This document shows, piece by piece, positions 48,775 through 57,449 of a stretch of DNA of 64,000 nucleotides. Numbering within the stretch: the stretch's first letter is position 1; the number at the start of each line of letters is the position of its first letter. The translations under genes and the position numbers were made by a program. The DNA comes from Robertmurraya dakarensis (GTDB taxonomy: Bacteria > Bacillota > Bacilli > Bacillales > Cytobacillaceae). The stretch lies in NCBI RefSeq assembly GCF_900156875.1, contig NZ_LT707409.1, forward strand, positions 2,160,244 to 2,224,243, in the 5' to 3' direction. The notes beneath the pieces were generated by a model that was not told the origin of the DNA, ran no database searches, and saw nothing but the letters and a program-made list of their open reading frames with translations.

Positions 48775-49195
48775 AAAATCTGCCACCTCCAATGAGAAAT
48801 GTGAACAAGTAACCTTCTTTCCCAATGTAAATATACAATGACCCAAAACTATTAATGTTTCCACTTGATGTGTATTTAAATGATGTTGGCTGGGTACCAC
48901 CTGTAACAGAAATGTCTTCTGAGTAATCTCTCTTTACTAAAAGCTCACCATTGTATTTGCGAATATAGTAGAAATGATTTTGATTAGAGAAAGTTACGTT
49001 TACTTGTTTCTGAGTTGATAATGCATATTGTTGTGCATAAAGTAAGTCCGCTTTCAACTGTGAAAAAAAGAAATGTTTTTCTAATATTAAATAGTGAGGT
49101 TTTAAGAGGATTAGGGAAAAGGATACAACTAAAAGAAAAATACTTAGTACTAATAGTGATTCTAATAATGTGAAGCCTTTTTCGTTATAAACCAT
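48758..49195 (-). CDS. comGD: Competence pilus minor pilin ComGD
   Basis: Pseudopilin of 145 residues with prepilin motif NEKG/FTLLESLLVLSIF and a C-terminal ComGD domain (QQYALSTQKQVNVTFSNQ). The ATG at 49195 overlaps the comGC end by 11 bp and follows GGTGAAG. The frame to 49264 would lengthen the leader past what ComC peptidase handles. Its last bases contain the comGE start region. Confidence 0.9.
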   Translation of the reverse strand: MVYNEKGFTLLESLLVLSIFLLVVSFSLILLKPHYLILEKHFFFSQLKADLLYAQQYALSTQKQVNVTFSNQNHFYYIRKYNGELLVKRDYSEDISVTGGTQPTSFKYTSSGNINSFGSLYIYIGKEGYLFTFLIGGGRFYVMKI

Positions 49196-49535
49196 TTGCT
49201 TCTTCACCTGAAGGCTGTGCAGGAGCTTCTTCAACTGAAACTGAATCCACTTCTCCAGCTTCATTAATCACGATAACATCACCGTTTGGACAGGATGTTT
49301 GTCCTTCGTCTAAATACTCAGATGTTAACATGGCGATACTTGCGGGTTTCTCTGAATGATCAATTTCATAAGCCTGAATTTGTGCCTCTACCATTTTCTT
49401 TAATGCCTCGCAGCCTTTATCATTTATCGTAGAGTTATGCTTCGTAACATTCGGTATTGTTACGAGGAGCAACACTGAGATCACAAGCAGTACAATCATC
49501 ATCTCAAGTAATGTAAAGCCTTTTTCATTTTTCAT
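49185..49535 (-). CDS. comGC: Competence major pilin ComGC
   Basis: Major pilin of the DNA-uptake pseudopilus, 116 residues. Leader MKNEKG, then FTLLEMMIVLLVISVLLLV with E at position 5 of the mature protein. Two cysteines (GCEALKK and TSCPNG) may form the family disulfide. A Glu/Ala-rich tail (VSVEEAPAQPSGEEANG) extends it slightly. It lies 13 bp after comGB. Confidence 0.95.
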   Translation of the reverse strand: MKNEKGFTLLEMMIVLLVISVLLLVTIPNVTKHNSTINDKGCEALKKMVEAQIQAYEIDHSEKPASIAMLTSEYLDEGQTSCPNGDVIVINEAGEVDSVSVEEAPAQPSGEEANGL

Positions 49536-49548
49536 ACTTATCTCCTTT

Positions 49549-50583
49549 CTAAAATCCCTCTAATAGTTGAAACATTGGAAGCAAAATAGCTAAATACATA
49601 CACACAATAATCATCCCAATAATGGAGTAAAGAAGCGGCTGTATCAATTTAAATGTTCTTTCGGTTTTATCTTCTAATCGAGCTAGGCAGTGTTTGCTAA
49701 AAAACAATAATTCCTGATCAAGCTTTCCATTTTCCTGACCATGCTTGACAATGAAAGCTAATTCTCTTTCAAAAAATATGAATTTTGATAAGATGTTTTC
49801 AAATGTATGGCCGGATGCCAAGTTCATCTGAATTTCGGAACCTAGCTGCCGATCAAATGGATGCTTCACATGCTGTTCAAATAACTTTAGTGCCTCTAAT
49901 ATAGAAAGGCCCCCGCTTAACAGGAAACTCAGTTGGATGGTGAAATAGTGAGTGACGAGCAGACGATAAAATGGTCCATAAATCGGGAGAGTCGAGAGGA
50001 TTGTTTTTTTCTTTAAGGGAGGTAGTTTACTAAATTTTAGATAGTAAAGGAGAATAGCTGACAGAATACAAATCAATAGCATCCAAAAAATATAAGGAAA
50101 AATCTCCCCAGCCAAATAAACAGCCTTCATAAAAGAATTCGGATTTAGCTTCATCGATTGGAATAAGTTTGAATACTTAGGCAAGAGCACCTTTTCAACA
50201 AAAATAAATAACAATAAGGTGATCATCATTAAAAAAATCGGATAGACGATGATCTTCTTTAATTTTTGTAAATCAATGTCCCTTTTCAACATCATCCTGC
50301 TGCCTTCTTGAAATGCGCTTGCTAGTGATCCATGCTGTTCAGCAAAATACACAAATCCAACTAAGGTTTGATTGAATTGCAAATCCAGCAAGATTTTGTG
50401 AAAGGGATGTCCTTCCTTTAACACCTTAAGCGCCTCATTGATTTCCTCCTTTCGATTTTTCTTCATTTGATAGGTTAATGAGTGAACAGCTTCTGCTAGC
50501 GGATAACCTCTTTCAAGCAGTTCACCAGTTTTTCTTAAAAATTCTGCTTGTTCCCTAACAGACCACCTCCTACGCTTTTTCAT
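49549..50583 (-). CDS. comGB: Competence pilus membrane platform protein ComGB
   Basis: GspF/PilC-type inner membrane platform protein, 344 residues, with two GspF repeats (FLRKTGELLERGYPLAEAV and VTHYFTIQLSFLLSGGLSI) and three membrane segments. The ATG at 50583 overlaps the 3' end of comGA by 14 bp. An upstream ATG at 50604 would add seven residues. It is required to assemble the ComGC pseudopilus. Confidence 0.92.
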   Translation of the reverse strand: MKKRRRWSVREQAEFLRKTGELLERGYPLAEAVHSLTYQMKKNRKEEINEALKVLKEGHPFHKILLDLQFNQTLVGFVYFAEQHGSLASAFQEGSRMMLKRDIDLQKLKKIIVYPIFLMMITLLLFIFVEKVLLPKYSNLFQSMKLNPNSFMKAVYLAGEIFPYIFWMLLICILSAILLYYLKFSKLPPLKKKTILSTLPIYGPFYRLLVTHYFTIQLSFLLSGGLSILEALKLFEQHVKHPFDRQLGSEIQMNLASGHTFENILSKFIFFERELAFIVKHGQENGKLDQELLFFSKHCLARLEDKTERTFKLIQPLLYSIIGMIIVCMYLAILLPMFQLLEGF

Positions 50584-51637
50584 TTTCGTACACCCAGCGT
50601 TCATACTCAGACTCCTTAATATAACCTAACGCAACCCCTTTTCTAATAACATCTCTTAATGTCTTATGGGAGGGCAGCTCCAAGACATGAGGATCCTTCA
50701 TGGCGGCTGTCAGGGCTCTACCTGTTAAGATTTCGAACACGCTGGCCCTTTTTAACCTTTCCGTCGTAAAGCAGAACGGTGAACACTCTTCCTTACAAAA
50801 TGGACAAGAAAGTTCTACTAAACGCTGTGCGGCTACTGCAATTAATGTTTGCTGGATCTCAACCTGATTCACACCAAATTCCAGCAATCGATAAATAGCT
50901 CCTTTTGCATCCCTCGTATGCATGGTTGATAGCACTAAATGACCTGTCAGCGCAGCCCTCACGGCAATTTTGGCTGTTTCGCTATCACGTATTTCTCCTA
51001 CCATAATGATATCAGGATCATGACGGAGGATCGCTTTCAGGCCAGCTGCATAGGTAACTCCCGCTTTTTCATTAACCTGCACTTGCAGGACGGTATCACT
51101 TTCCTTTTCAATTGGATCTTCAAGAGTAATGACGTTTCGGTTAAAGTAATGAGAGGTTTCATTTAGCAATGAATACAGTGTTGTGGTTTTACCGCTGCCA
51201 GTCGGACCTGTTAGTATGAGGAGACCGTGTGCATGATTTAATAGTGCTAATAATTTCAATGTGGTCTTAGGAAAAAGAGAAATCTTATAAAATGGAATTT
51301 GCTCTTGCTGAGGTAGAATTCGAATAACAAGACTTTCTTTTTGATTAGCCGGGAGAGTTGATAGGCGCAGGCTGATGTCATAATCATTTACTTTTACTGA
51401 AAATGCACCGCTTTGCGGCCGCCTTTTTTCACCTATGTCCATCGAAGCTGTAAATTTGAAGTGGGAGATTAATCTTTCACAATCTTCTTTTGGTAAGTGA
51501 AATCGGGGAATTAATCTGTTTGCCATCCTTAATTGAATGAGTGTGTCATGTCTGCGAGGAATAATGTGGATATCTGTTGCATAGTTGCGGACTGCATCTT
51601 TTATGATTCTATCCGCTAGGAGTTCAATGGATTTCAA
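50570..51637 (-). CDS. comGA: Competence pilus assembly ATPase ComGA
   Basis: Type II/IV secretion-type ATPase that powers pseudopilus assembly. Walker A GPTGSGKTTTLYSLL, the Asp box with DPIE, Walker B IMVGEIRDSETAKIAVRAALTGH and a Cys motif (CPFCKEEC) are visible. I chose the TTG at 51637, nine bases after AAAGGTGGTG, giving 355 residues. First gene of comG; I did not find a convincing ComK dimer box upstream. Confidence 0.94.
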   Translation of the reverse strand: MKSIELLADRIIKDAVRNYATDIHIIPRRHDTLIQLRMANRLIPRFHLPKEDCERLISHFKFTASMDIGEKRRPQSGAFSVKVNDYDISLRLSTLPANQKESLVIRILPQQEQIPFYKISLFPKTTLKLLALLNHAHGLLILTGPTGSGKTTTLYSLLNETSHYFNRNVITLEDPIEKESDTVLQVQVNEKAGVTYAAGLKAILRHDPDIIMVGEIRDSETAKIAVRAALTGHLVLSTMHTRDAKGAIYRLLEFGVNQVEIQQTLIAVAAQRLVELSCPFCKEECSPFCFTTERLKRASVFEILTGRALTAAMKDPHVLELPSHKTLRDVIRKGVALGYIKESEYERWVYENEKA

Positions 51638-51853
51638 GAAGAAAGACACCACCTTTATATTTTATGATATACATAATTCGACAGGATTCTACCTAATCCT
51701 TCTAGCACAGAAATTTTTTTCAAAAAAACAACAGCGTGTTCAAATTTTAGACAAATTAATGTGAACATTTTCTAAACTTATAGTGATTACAGTGTTAACC
51801 TGTGATACCTATATTATAATTGGAGTAAATTTACACAATCTGAGGTGAACTCT

Positions 51854-52552
51854 GTGGAAAAGACATTAAAAATAACCAATGTTTTATCTGATCCAACAAG
51901 ATATTATATTTATCAATACATTACTAAAAGACATAAAGACGTTACCGTTCAGGAAATTGCCGATCATTTCGAAATCCATCCAAATGTTGCCCGCCTCCAT
52001 TTATCAAAGCTTGAAGACGTGAACATGCTTGCTAGTGAAACGAAAAAGACAGGAAAAGGCGGAAGACCGAGCAGACTATACCGTCTTTCTGATGATGTGA
52101 TCCAATTAAACTTTCCATTCAGAGACTACCAGCTTCTTTCGAAGATAGCGATTGAAACAATGATCTCTCTAGGAGAAGAAGGTAAAAGAGTCCTGTATGC
52201 GACCGGGAAAAAGTTCGGATCTGAATTAATCGAAAGAGAAATGTCTAAAACTCATCACAACGACAGCCTAAACTTCGATCAGAAAATGGACATTTTAAAA
52301 GATGCAGCGACGGTTGCTGGTTTCTATCCGGAATTCGATGTGAACGAAACTAGTACAAAAATTTATTTCCAAATCTATAATTGCCCATTTAAGGAAGTAG
52401 CTGCTGAACATACGGAAGAAGTTTGTACGACACACTATGAATTTTTAAAAGGAATGTTTGAATCATTATTCGATAACGTTGAAATAATAGAAAAAGGAAA
52501 TATGCTCAAAGGCTGCGATGCTTGTGCCTACCATGCTTTAGTGTCTAACTAA
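51854..52552 (+). CDS. HTH regulator with SufR-like C-terminal cysteines
   Basis: A 232-residue regulator. The N-terminus is an ArsR/DeoR-like winged helix (ITNVLSDPTRYYIYQYI, EIADHFEIHPNVARLHLSKL, wing KGGRPSRLYRLS). The C-terminal domain contains NCPFKEVAAEHTEEVC and ends GCDACAYHALVSN, so the cysteines read C-x13-C-x29-C-x2-C. COG2345/SufR proteins bind Fe-S clusters in a similar domain. I infer metal, Fe-S or redox sensing. The GTG start follows GAGGTGA by five bases. Divergent from comGA; B. subtilis has corA, rsbRC and mgsR here instead. Confidence 0.8.
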   Translation: MEKTLKITNVLSDPTRYYIYQYITKRHKDVTVQEIADHFEIHPNVARLHLSKLEDVNMLASETKKTGKGGRPSRLYRLSDDVIQLNFPFRDYQLLSKIAIETMISLGEEGKRVLYATGKKFGSELIEREMSKTHHNDSLNFDQKMDILKDAATVAGFYPEFDVNETSTKIYFQIYNCPFKEVAAEHTEEVCTTHYEFLKGMFESLFDNVEIIEKGNMLKGCDACAYHALVSN

Positions 52553-52634
52553 ATAAACTGTTGTTTACTTTTCATTAAGACTTACCTTATAATATGATAG
52601 TAATGGACTAGTACGAAAAAGGAGGGGGATACAT

Positions 52635-52877
52635 ATGGATCGCATGTACAGAGTAATGGGATTTTGGACAGGAATCTTCGCTGTAATGTTCTTCTTAGGC
52701 GATATGCCTACAACGTCTCTAATCTTCTTTGGCCAAACAGCATTTTTTGTCCTGTTAAGCTACCTGAAGCTTTCCGAGCGTATGTATATTTATCTTTTTG
52801 GAGCATACTTAACTGTCTTCTTTGTTGGATTTACCTATTATACGACTTTCTTAATGGTTCCGGGTACAGGACATTAA
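52635..52877 (+). CDS. yqgY: DUF2626 membrane protein (YqgY-like)
   Basis: An 80-residue protein with three membrane segments starting MDRMYRVMGFWTGIFAVMFF, matching DUF2626/YqgY. AAGGAGGGGG lies before the ATG. Function unknown. It is followed by a strong terminator. Confidence 0.85.
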   Translation: MDRMYRVMGFWTGIFAVMFFLGDMPTTSLIFFGQTAFFVLLSYLKLSERMYIYLFGAYLTVFFVGFTYYTTFLMVPGTGH

Positions 52878-52908
52878 GAAAAACAACTGAACTGTTCATT
52901 AATATTGT

Positions 52909-52938
52909 AAAAAAGCGATTGAATTCAATCGCTTTTTT
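52909..52938. terminator. Bidirectional terminator, yqgY / methyltransferase gene
   Basis: Self-complementary AAAAAAGCGATTGAA/TTCAATCGCTTTTTT between convergent genes. Confidence 0.88.
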
Positions 52939-52946
52939 ATGTTCTC

Positions 52947-54020
52947 TTAAACATCTATACCTTTTTCCTGCAGCAGCACATGAAAGAAAGAACTAATACC
53001 TGATGGCATAATTAAACTCCGAATAGCTCTGTTCCTTCGGCTCACCTCAGAAAAAGGGTCAGGGTCGACATGATTTTGTAATTCTTCTAGGAGGCCAATT
53101 GATAGCAAAAATTCATCTTGTCTTTGCTGCTTTAAAAATTTCAATCCATTTTCTTCACCCATTCGAATGATGGAGTCGAATTGTACATGACTTGTAATAT
53201 CAACATCTCCCGGGTTAAGTAAAATATCCTTTATCTGTTCATGTTTATAATACCCTCTTAGACTTCCATCCCGATGGACCGGCTCCATCCATTCTGCATC
53301 GTTATAGCCATAATCAACGGTTACTACTAATCCTTTTTGAAGAACATTCGCAATCTGAGAGATGATCGGCTCCATCGCTAACGGGACTTCAATTCTTTGA
53401 TTGTTTCTTAGTTGGATATCACTCTGTTTCAAGTAGTTCACAATCTTTTCATTTGCTAAAGGAACTAATTTTTCAACTAACCGGCCCTGATCTTCATCAA
53501 AAGTAACCATCACTTCCATCAATTGACCGTCTTTCATCTCGACAACGTGTACTGGCAGAGCATCAAATAACTCATTTGAAAAAACAAAGCCATTAAATGG
53601 CGATATTTTCTCCAAGCTCTCGATTTGCTTTATGCGTTGATCAAAATGGATAATTTCCCTCTGTCTTTCACGGTGATAAGGGCTCTCTTCTACTATATAA
53701 TAGTGAAGTTCCTTGTCACATATCCTTTGCCATTCAGCAATGAAAGCAGCTGCAAAACGACCGTTTCCAGCTCCTAATTCGCATACAGCTGGTTCTATGT
53801 TTTTTTCCTTGGTCAATCGTAAAAACCACTTAGCAATCGCAGAGCCAAATATGTCTGAAATATTACTCGTTGTAATAAAGTCTCCAGACCGTCCAATTTT
53901 TTCTCCTGATTTCATATAATAACCGTGGATAGGATGGTAAAGAGCCTGCTCCATAAATTCTTCATAGGTGATCATACCGCTTGATCGTTCGCCAATCCTC
54001 TGTTTGAAATACTGTAACAT
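52947..54020 (-). CDS. MidA/NDUFAF7-family SAM-dependent methyltransferase
   Basis: COG1565 class I methyltransferase, 357 residues. The N-terminus has the family block ITYEEFMEQALYHPIHGYY with GDFITTSNISDIFG; the SAM motif is CELGAGNGRFAAAFI and GFVFSNELFDALPVHVV follows. Mitochondrial relatives methylate an arginine of complex I, but the bacterial substrate is unknown. It has no counterpart in this place in B. subtilis. Confidence 0.88.
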   Translation of the reverse strand: MLQYFKQRIGERSSGMITYEEFMEQALYHPIHGYYMKSGEKIGRSGDFITTSNISDIFGSAIAKWFLRLTKEKNIEPAVCELGAGNGRFAAAFIAEWQRICDKELHYYIVEESPYHRERQREIIHFDQRIKQIESLEKISPFNGFVFSNELFDALPVHVVEMKDGQLMEVMVTFDEDQGRLVEKLVPLANEKIVNYLKQSDIQLRNNQRIEVPLAMEPIISQIANVLQKGLVVTVDYGYNDAEWMEPVHRDGSLRGYYKHEQIKDILLNPGDVDITSHVQFDSIIRMGEENGLKFLKQQRQDEFLLSIGLLEELQNHVDPDPFSEVSRRNRAIRSLIMPSGISSFFHVLLQEKGIDV

Positions 54021-54129
54021 AATTTCTCCTTAAACTGTTTTTCACTATTGACACGGTGTAAACTTTATAATATTCTTGGAGTAGTAGCTAAAACTTATCC
54101 CCTCCCATTGAATGAATAGAACATCCCCC

Positions 54130-54164
54130 AGAAAAGCCCTTCTCTTTTTGAGAAGGGCTTTTCT
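54130..54164 (-). terminator. Terminator after yqgX
   Basis: Hairpin AGAAAAGCCCTTCTC / GAGAAGGGCTTTTCT with a five-base loop. Confidence 0.8.
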
Positions 54165-54176
54165 ATTAGAGATTTG

Positions 54177-54809
54177 TTAAAAGCCATTAAGAAAAGGATT
54201 ATAGTCCATTTCAGCTCCAATGGTTGTAGTTAAACCATGACCAGGGAGTACTTGTGTATCTTCAGGCAATGTCAATAATTTGTCATGAATGCTTTTCAAC
54301 AGCTGTTCATGGTTGCCTTCCCGTAAGTCTGTCCTTCCAATACTACCTTGAAAAAGTGCATCGCCAGCTGCGACCACACCATCTTGTTCAAAGTAGAAAG
54401 ATACGCTTCCAGGGGAATGCCCAGGTGTCTCGAATACCTCAAATGTAAAATCACCAATAGATAACTTACCCTCAGCAGAAAAAAGATGATCTGCAGGATC
54501 AGCCTTAATTTGCCCCAATACAAAAGATTGAGAGCCGTTTAAAGCAGGGTCAGTTAACCACTTTGCTTCTCTTTCATGCAGATAAACTGGAATCTGATAA
54601 CGCTCCCTAATATCATCCACTGCTCCAATATGATCAAAATGAGCATGTGTTAGCAAAATTGCCTGCGGCTTTAGATGTCTTTTCTCTATATGTTTTATCA
54701 ACTTTTGTCCTTCTCCACCCGGGTCAACGATTAAACATGTTTTCTGGGATGAAGCAAGGATGTAGCAATTCGTTTGCAGGGGGCCAAGTGGAATTTGTTC
54801 CCAATTCAA
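54177..54809 (-). CDS. yqgX: MBL-fold metallo-hydrolase (YqgX, glyoxalase II-like)
   Basis: Metallo-beta-lactamase fold hydrolase of 210 residues. The dinuclear metal motif THAHFDHIGA is intact, with further ligands in FETPGHSPGSVSF, AAGDALFQGSIGRTDL and LPGHG. Glyoxalase II-like thioester hydrolysis is likely (bacillithiol-linked in Bacillus). It starts MNWEQIPLGPLQTNCY and is divergent from the next gene. Confidence 0.9.
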   Translation of the reverse strand: MNWEQIPLGPLQTNCYILASSQKTCLIVDPGGEGQKLIKHIEKRHLKPQAILLTHAHFDHIGAVDDIRERYQIPVYLHEREAKWLTDPALNGSQSFVLGQIKADPADHLFSAEGKLSIGDFTFEVFETPGHSPGSVSFYFEQDGVVAAGDALFQGSIGRTDLREGNHEQLLKSIHDKLLTLPEDTQVLPGHGLTTTIGAEMDYNPFLNGF

Positions 54810-54941
54810 CGTTTCAACACCTCCATTGATGAAAATCCTAATTCTATATTACACTATATTTATGAAAGAATTAAGTTCTTTACAAATAACGTTATAATAG
54901 CAAGGATAAAAAGATTAAATAAAAGGTATCGGAGTATGAAG

Positions 54942-55424
54942 ATGAAAAAAATGTTCGGAATTGAAGTCGATGAATTTATTGAGGAATTAAATGATTTTAA
55001 AATGTTTATAATAGAAGAAACACAATGCGCAGAGATTATAGGTTCAGTTTACCTTTATCATCTTGAACAAGATGCAGTGCAGGCAAAAGAAATTTTCACT
55101 GAAGCTGATCTTTACATTGACTTTCATAAGTTAATAAATAGCGAAACTGGCAGAAATGGTGAATGCTATTATGACTATTCTCTTCAATCCTCGCCAGGAA
55201 AGCACTACTTCTTTGCAGAATTACTAGAAGGCTTCGTGATATCAAAAGGCGAACAAGATTCGATTTCCATGTTCAAGCTGCAATTAGAAGAGCATTTGGT
55301 TTTTCAATCATCCTGGCAAAACAAAGACGTCTTCCTTATTGATGGGAAATTGAAGGAACTGATTCAAGGTCTTTCAAAAGCCTATGACATAGAAGTGTCA
55401 TTTTTAGACCTCGACAAACTATAA
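54942..55424 (+). CDS. Protein of unknown function (160 aa)
   Basis: A 160-residue acidic protein starting MKKMFGIEVDEFIEELNDF and ending EVSFLDLDKL. I do not recognise it. No signal peptide, membrane segment or motif is seen; the composition (Glu, Phe, Leu, Tyr) suggests a compact cytoplasmic protein. The ATG at 54942 has GGAG seven bases upstream; a second ATG lies two codons earlier. A TATAAT at 54893-54898 could be its -10. It is divergent from yqgX. Confidence 0.7.
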   Translation: MKKMFGIEVDEFIEELNDFKMFIIEETQCAEIIGSVYLYHLEQDAVQAKEIFTEADLYIDFHKLINSETGRNGECYYDYSLQSSPGKHYFFAELLEGFVISKGEQDSISMFKLQLEEHLVFQSSWQNKDVFLIDGKLKELIQGLSKAYDIEVSFLDLDKL

Positions 55425-55524
55425 AAAAAGCTATAAAATAAGATACGAATGAAATTATAATTTTTTACATACAGGTATATCCTGAATGGGAGATTAGTTT
55501 ATTACATAAAAAGGGGGCTGCGTT

Positions 55525-55698
55525 ATGGGATTAATGATTATTTTTGCATTAGTTAGTCTGTTTGGTGCGGCTGGAACTTTATCAGCGCTTAAAAACAAAA
55601 ATGTTCTAGGCCTTTTATTTGGAGCCGGTACATTCCTTGTTTTTGGATGGTTTACAGTCATGACAGTCTTAAACAGCGGTTATCCTGCTGCGCACTAA
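55525..55698 (+). CDS. yqgW: DUF2759 small membrane protein (YqgW-like)
   Basis: A 57-residue protein, MGLMIIFALVSLFGAAGTLS with a second hydrophobic stretch LGLLFGAGTFLVFGWFTVM, giving two membrane helices. It matches DUF2759/YqgW by place and layout. The ATG lies eight bases after AAGGGGG. Function unknown. Confidence 0.8.
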   Translation: MGLMIIFALVSLFGAAGTLSALKNKNVLGLLFGAGTFLVFGWFTVMTVLNSGYPAAH

Positions 55699-55706
55699 TC
55701 TGCAAG

Positions 55707-55736
55707 CAAAAAAAGGACTATATAGTCCTTTTTTTA
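55707..55736. terminator. Bidirectional terminator, yqgW / yqgV
   Basis: Palindrome AAAAAAAGGACTAT/ATAGTCCTTTTTTT between convergent genes. Confidence 0.85.
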
Positions 55737-56051
55737 CTGCCCTTTTATTTGTTCCATCACTCTCTCTACTTTGTCTTCCATTTTTCGCTGTTTATCTCTC
55801 CGATCATCTATTCGAATACTCGTGCATACCCTGGCTAAGCCCTGTTCGAAAGGAACTTCATGCATAGCTTGTATTACTTCAAACAACACAGGAAGCTCTC
55901 CTTCAATAATGGTATTCATAGGAGTCAGCTGATATCTAATTTTTCCTTCTTCTTCGTATTTTTGGAGCACTCTATACACATCTGCTACATAGCTGCTTAC
56001 GCTTGGACTGTCAGTACCAACTGGTATAACGGTCACATCCACAATAGCCAC
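55734..56051 (-). CDS. yqgV: MTH1187-family thiamine-binding protein (YqgV)
   Basis: Small ferredoxin-like fold protein of 105 residues (MAIVDVTVIPVGTDSPSVSSYV, YQLTPMNTIIEGELPVLFEVI). The MTH1187/YkoF-like family binds thiamine or related pyrimidines. The GTG at 56051 follows AAGGAAGGTGG; the frame to 56087 is not conserved. Confidence 0.88.
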   Translation of the reverse strand: MAIVDVTVIPVGTDSPSVSSYVADVYRVLQKYEEEGKIRYQLTPMNTIIEGELPVLFEVIQAMHEVPFEQGLARVCTSIRIDDRRDKQRKMEDKVERVMEQIKGQ

Positions 56052-56116
56052 AATCGACCACCTTCCTTTCACTATTGTCAACAACATGTTACTAGCCTTG
56101 AAAGATTGTAACTAAC

Positions 56117-57262
56117 TTAAGTCGTCACTATTGGTATTATCTCCTTCGTCTCTAAATTTAGAAGCTTTTCAAAATAATAACCATATAAACACAATTCCCC
56201 GTTCGGCGAACAGCTAATCGGTTCATTTTGCATACCCTCTAATAAAACAAACTCTTCATTGGACTTGACATTATGCAGTGCTAACTGAAAGCCATCCTCA
56301 TAAATGTCTGCTTCCGTATAATAAAGAGGCTGAAAGGTAATAAATGTATCCTTATTGGGAAGATAATCATAATAAGGGATAAGCCAATCTGAAAAACGTG
56401 AAAGATGCGGGATGGTAAAAGAATAGATTTCCTCTAGGGAGTCTGAATAAAATGTGTAAGTTGCTTTCTCTTGATTTTCTTCCTGTACTGAAATGGTCAA
56501 AAAGTGCTCTCCAAAAGAATCTACCTGAAAAAGATTAGGCAGGATTTTTTTTCGAGAACCTTCACGTATATTGAATAGTTCAAGTGAAGCAAATAGCGAC
56601 GGGGCATCCTCATCCCAATCTAAATAGACCAAGCTGCTTTCATCAATCCAGTAAGCAAAAGGCTGGGGAATTTCTACTTGGGTTAGAGAACCATCAGAAA
56701 TATTTACTAAGAAAGTGTTGAAAGTCCAATCTTCTTTAAAGGATGTCACAAGAACACTGTCTTTATTGAACTGGTTCCATCTAAACTCAATTTCTGCTGA
56801 AACGATCTCCTTTGAAAACAGCTCCTCACCTTGATTGTTTACGAAAGCAATATTTGCTTTATTGCTTGCTGGAGAAGAGTGTACTAGGAAGTACTCTTTC
56901 GAGGGACTAATCTCCAATGAAATAATGGGATGGTTACTTTCGTACAGTAACTTGCTGCTGCCAACAGTTAAATCATATGCATAAACATTCGAACCATGGC
57001 TTAACTCTGATATGTATAAAAGGGTATGATCATCCAGCCAGCCGCTAACAGTATAAAAATCTCCGTTATTTACTTGTATTGGCAGTACGAACTCTTCTAC
57101 ATTAGAGTCCCCAGATGGAAGCTTTTTTTGCAGCTCTCTTTCTTGAGTGAGGTAAGGGATAGGTTCAGCTAAGAGGTTTTTTTCACAAGCAGCTAACATG
57201 AATAAGCCCATAATTAAACCCAGAAAACACATACACTTCCTATACTTCCATTGAAAAATCAC
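56117..57262 (-). CDS. yqgU: YqgU-like lipoprotein with beta-propeller-like repeats
   Basis: Secreted lipoprotein of 381 residues. From GTG 57262 the n-region FQWKYRKCM, the h-region FLGLIMGLFML and the lipobox LAAC/E give a normal lipoprotein signal peptide. The mature part has repeated beta-strand segments like a propeller (LLYISELSHGSNVYAYDL, FRWNQFNKDSVLVTSF). Position and pattern match B. subtilis YqgU, whose function is unknown. The frame to 57385 has no similarity. Confidence 0.82.
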   Translation of the reverse strand: MIFQWKYRKCMCFLGLIMGLFMLAACEKNLLAEPIPYLTQERELQKKLPSGDSNVEEFVLPIQVNNGDFYTVSGWLDDHTLLYISELSHGSNVYAYDLTVGSSKLLYESNHPIISLEISPSKEYFLVHSSPASNKANIAFVNNQGEELFSKEIVSAEIEFRWNQFNKDSVLVTSFKEDWTFNTFLVNISDGSLTQVEIPQPFAYWIDESSLVYLDWDEDAPSLFASLELFNIREGSRKKILPNLFQVDSFGEHFLTISVQEENQEKATYTFYSDSLEEIYSFTIPHLSRFSDWLIPYYDYLPNKDTFITFQPLYYTEADIYEDGFQLALHNVKSNEEFVLLEGMQNEPISCSPNGELCLYGYYFEKLLNLETKEIIPIVTT

Positions 57263-57401
57263 TCCTACATATCCCCCCCTGTCTTTTTTGTCTAAACTAA
57301 TCATACGATAATCCTCAGTGAATGTTTCAATTTTATTTTCATTTACGCACATTATAGGAAACTTACTATTAGCATACTTCTCCACTTTATCATAATTAAG
57401 A

Positions 57402-57426
57402 AAAAGCCGCTTAAAACGGCTTCTTG
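57402..57426 (-). terminator. Terminator after yqgT
   Basis: Hairpin GAAGCCG-ttttaag-CGGCTTTTTC followed by TTAATT. Confidence 0.7.
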
Positions 57427-57449
57427 AAGAATTTCCTCTGCCAATTATT

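Noticed and set aside
49195-49264. Longer comGD start overlapping comGC by 80 bp
   Set aside because: It would give a 29-residue prepilin leader; the internal ATG has a better position.
51640-51850. ComK boxes upstream of comGA
   Set aside because: A/T runs are present, but no AAAA-N5-TTTT pair with proper spacing could be identified.
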